DNA of 33,304 nucleotides from an uncultured Prevotella sp. Lineage in GTDB: Bacteria > Bacteroidota > Bacteroidia > Bacteroidales > Bacteroidaceae. Shown in pieces: positions 32,467 to 33,304 of the stretch. The stretch spans positions 1-33,304 of the forward strand of contig UQTI01000033.1 of NCBI GenBank assembly GCA_900543975.1, in the 5' to 3' direction. Numbering within the stretch: position 1 is the stretch's first letter; each line of letters begins with the position of its first letter. Under the pieces are notes generated by a model. The model was given only the letters and a program-made list of their open reading frames with translations. It made no database searches and was not told the origin of the DNA. Both the position numbers and the translations under genes were made by a program.

Positions 32467-32622
32467 TGGTCATTAAGGTCATTAGTCATTAGTCATTTTC
32501 GAAAAAAAATGTCCCAAATTGCTCTCTATATAAATATATATATTAAAATATATATTTATATAGAGGCTGAAAACAGAAGTTCAGAATTTCTTAATGACTT
32601 AATGACTAATGACCTTAATGAC
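32467..32622. mobile_element. palindromic MITE-like element
   Basis: The arms GGTCATTAAGGTCATTAG.. on the left (from about 32468) and their complement on the right (to about 32622) match over about 30 bases with one gap. Inside, CTCTATATAAATATATA and its exact complement flank TATTAAAA at 32526-32567. The element has no coding capacity. It shares a 30-base segment with 31497-31526, so two related copies lie 1 kb apart. Confidence 0.6.
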
Positions 32623-32671
32623 CACTTTTTTCGTTTTCATGTTTTGTCATGTTTATGCAAACCGCTATAAT

Positions 32672-33121
32672 ACAGGGTGTTAAGAATTGTTTGCCCTTAG
32701 GGTTAGCAGATGGGGCCGTTTCAACCGACCCATCGCCAACTCGCCAGAAGGGATGCCGAAGGCCAACTTCGTGAGCAAGGGCAGGCTCTATGATGTTGTT
32801 TCCGACAGCCACAGACCTTCGGTTAGGCTTTCGCAAGGGGGTTATTTCAACTGACACCCCTTACAAACATGTGGACGAGGCGGACAAAACCCCGTCGCAA
32901 ACCGCGACTCCCTTGGCTGACGACATAAAAACTATCGTCATCAACAAGTCGCCACTATTTCTGACAGATCCATAGAAAACGTGGCTCGCGAATAGCATTC
33001 ATAGAAAACGTGGCTCGCGAATAGTATTCATAGAAAACGCGGCTCGCAAATAGCCTTCATAGAAAACTCAGCTCGCGAATAGCATTTTTCTAAATCTTCG
33101 CAACCGCCCGTAACACCCTGT
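32672..33121. repeat. 450-bp module bounded by 11-bp inverted repeats
   Basis: ACAGGGTGTTA at 32672-32682 is matched by TAACACCCTGT at 33111-33121. Inside, an internal duplication is visible: GGTTAG...GTTTCAACCGAC near 32701 and GGTTAG...TTTCAACTGAC near 32821. Frames of 61 residues (plus, 32790-32975) and 80 residues (minus, 32615-32857) are open but mutually overlapping. I cannot say whether either is expressed. Confidence 0.45.
32971..33086 (+). repeat. 29-bp tandem repeat, 4 copies
   Basis: Copies start at 32971, 33000, 33029 and 33058, each CATAGAAAAC followed by a GGCTCGCGAATAG-like half. They abut without spacers, so this is not a CRISPR array. The last copies are the most diverged. 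Confidence 0.9.
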
Positions 33122-33190
33122 GCTGTTGACACATACAACCTTGTGTTATGGAAAACTTGAAGGGCGAATTCGCAATTTCTTCGATGAAAA

Positions 33191-33222
33191 TTTGCGTAGC
33201 CGAAAACGTTTTGCTACCTTTC
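33191..33222 (+). promoter_or_regulatory. promoter reading off the right edge
   Basis: TTTG at 33191-33194 and TACCTTTC at 33215-33222 are 20 bases apart, with one mismatch to the -7 consensus. Transcription would start near 33228 and leave the window. Confidence 0.5.
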
Positions 33223-33281
33223 CTCTATAAAACAAAAATGAATATCTCCGCAAAAGGTAACTAAACATCAGTATAATTAAA

Positions 33282-33304
33282 ATGAGGCGCACAAATTCCT
33301 TGAC
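33282..33304 (+). CDS. possible start of a gene cut by the window edge
   Basis: ATG at 33282 opens MRRTNSL and remains open to the last base. It lies about 55 bases after the predicted start of transcription. An earlier ATG at 33238 stops after eight codons. Too little is present to name a product. Confidence 0.3.

Larger units (their letters stand above)
31448..33214. other. gene-poor repeat island
   Basis: About 1.8 kb without a convincing complete gene. It contains, in order: a related AT-rich repeat copy (31497), a 13-base stem (31736), a 22-base direct repeat (31863), G/T-rich arrays (32002-32139), a minus-strand promoter (32211), a palindromic element (32467), a repeat module bounded by 11-base inverted repeats (32672-33121) and a 29-base tandem array (32971). 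Open frames here are short, low in complexity or dictated by repeats. At 31610-31687 a 25-residue frame (MWTRRTPRSILTQALEQL...) may be a gene remnant. Confidence 0.6.

Noticed and set aside
32971..33086. CRISPR array
   Set aside because: The 29-base copies abut directly with no spacers, and there are no cas genes.

Overview
The window looks like chromosome from a Prevotella-like member of the Bacteroidales. The support is indirect but consistent. Promoters follow the Bacteroidetes form TTTG/TTG, 20 bases, TAnnTTTG. Shine-Dalgarno sites are largely absent. The gene families are typical of the group: a WxcM/FdtA sugar isomerase beside a DegT aminotransferase, a long TPR periplasmic protein, a SPOR lipoprotein, an S8 peptidase next to xseAB, and a YtxH/holin-X pair. 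Genus is an inference. Most of the window is ordinary core genome. Two stretches are unusual: a lipoprotein gene carrying coding minisatellites (29.7-31.2 kb) and a gene-poor repeat island (31.4-33.3 kb). Layout, left to right. (1) 1-7.6 kb, plus strand: a purine-rich leader, pflB, a repeat-filled spacer, pflA, a class A penicillin-binding protein, an RluA-type pseudouridine synthase and a 51-residue membrane protein, closed by a perfect 30-base palindrome. (2) 7.7-24.4 kb, minus strand: a three-gene amino-sugar set (FdtA-like isomerase, DegT aminotransferase, FemAB/GNAT-like transferase) with purT upstream; an ATGA-overlapping operon of MATE exporter, cytidylate-kinase-like protein and YfcE-like phosphoesterase; ilvE with a long leader; S8 peptidase-xseA-xseB; folC; grpE-dnaJ; and an ABC-F ATPase. 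(3) 24.4-25.8 kb: a 196-base palindromic MITE-like element, then a minus-strand operon of three small envelope proteins resembling the YqjD-YqjE-YqjK arrangement. (4) 25.9-31.4 kb, plus strand: SPOR lipoprotein, ruvX, def, TPR protein, a substrate-binding lipoprotein and tRNA-Phe. (5) 31.4-33.3 kb: no convincing complete gene, but palindromes, 22-, 28- and 29-base tandem arrays, an orphan minus-strand promoter and a promoter reading off the right edge. How the genes connect: PflB (activated by PflA) makes formate and acetyl-CoA, and PurT can use formate for purine synthesis. PurT lies 8 kb away and is not in the same operon. GrpE and DnaJ are DnaK partners. XseA and XseB form exonuclease VII. 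FdtA-like and aminotransferase proteins would make a dTDP-3-amino-3,6-dideoxyhexose that the third protein may modify. The best candidates for something undescribed are the lipoprotein whose signal-peptide n-region holds twelve 8-residue repeats, the palindromic elements, a possible 13-codon leader peptide before ilvE, and the transcribed-looking repeat island.
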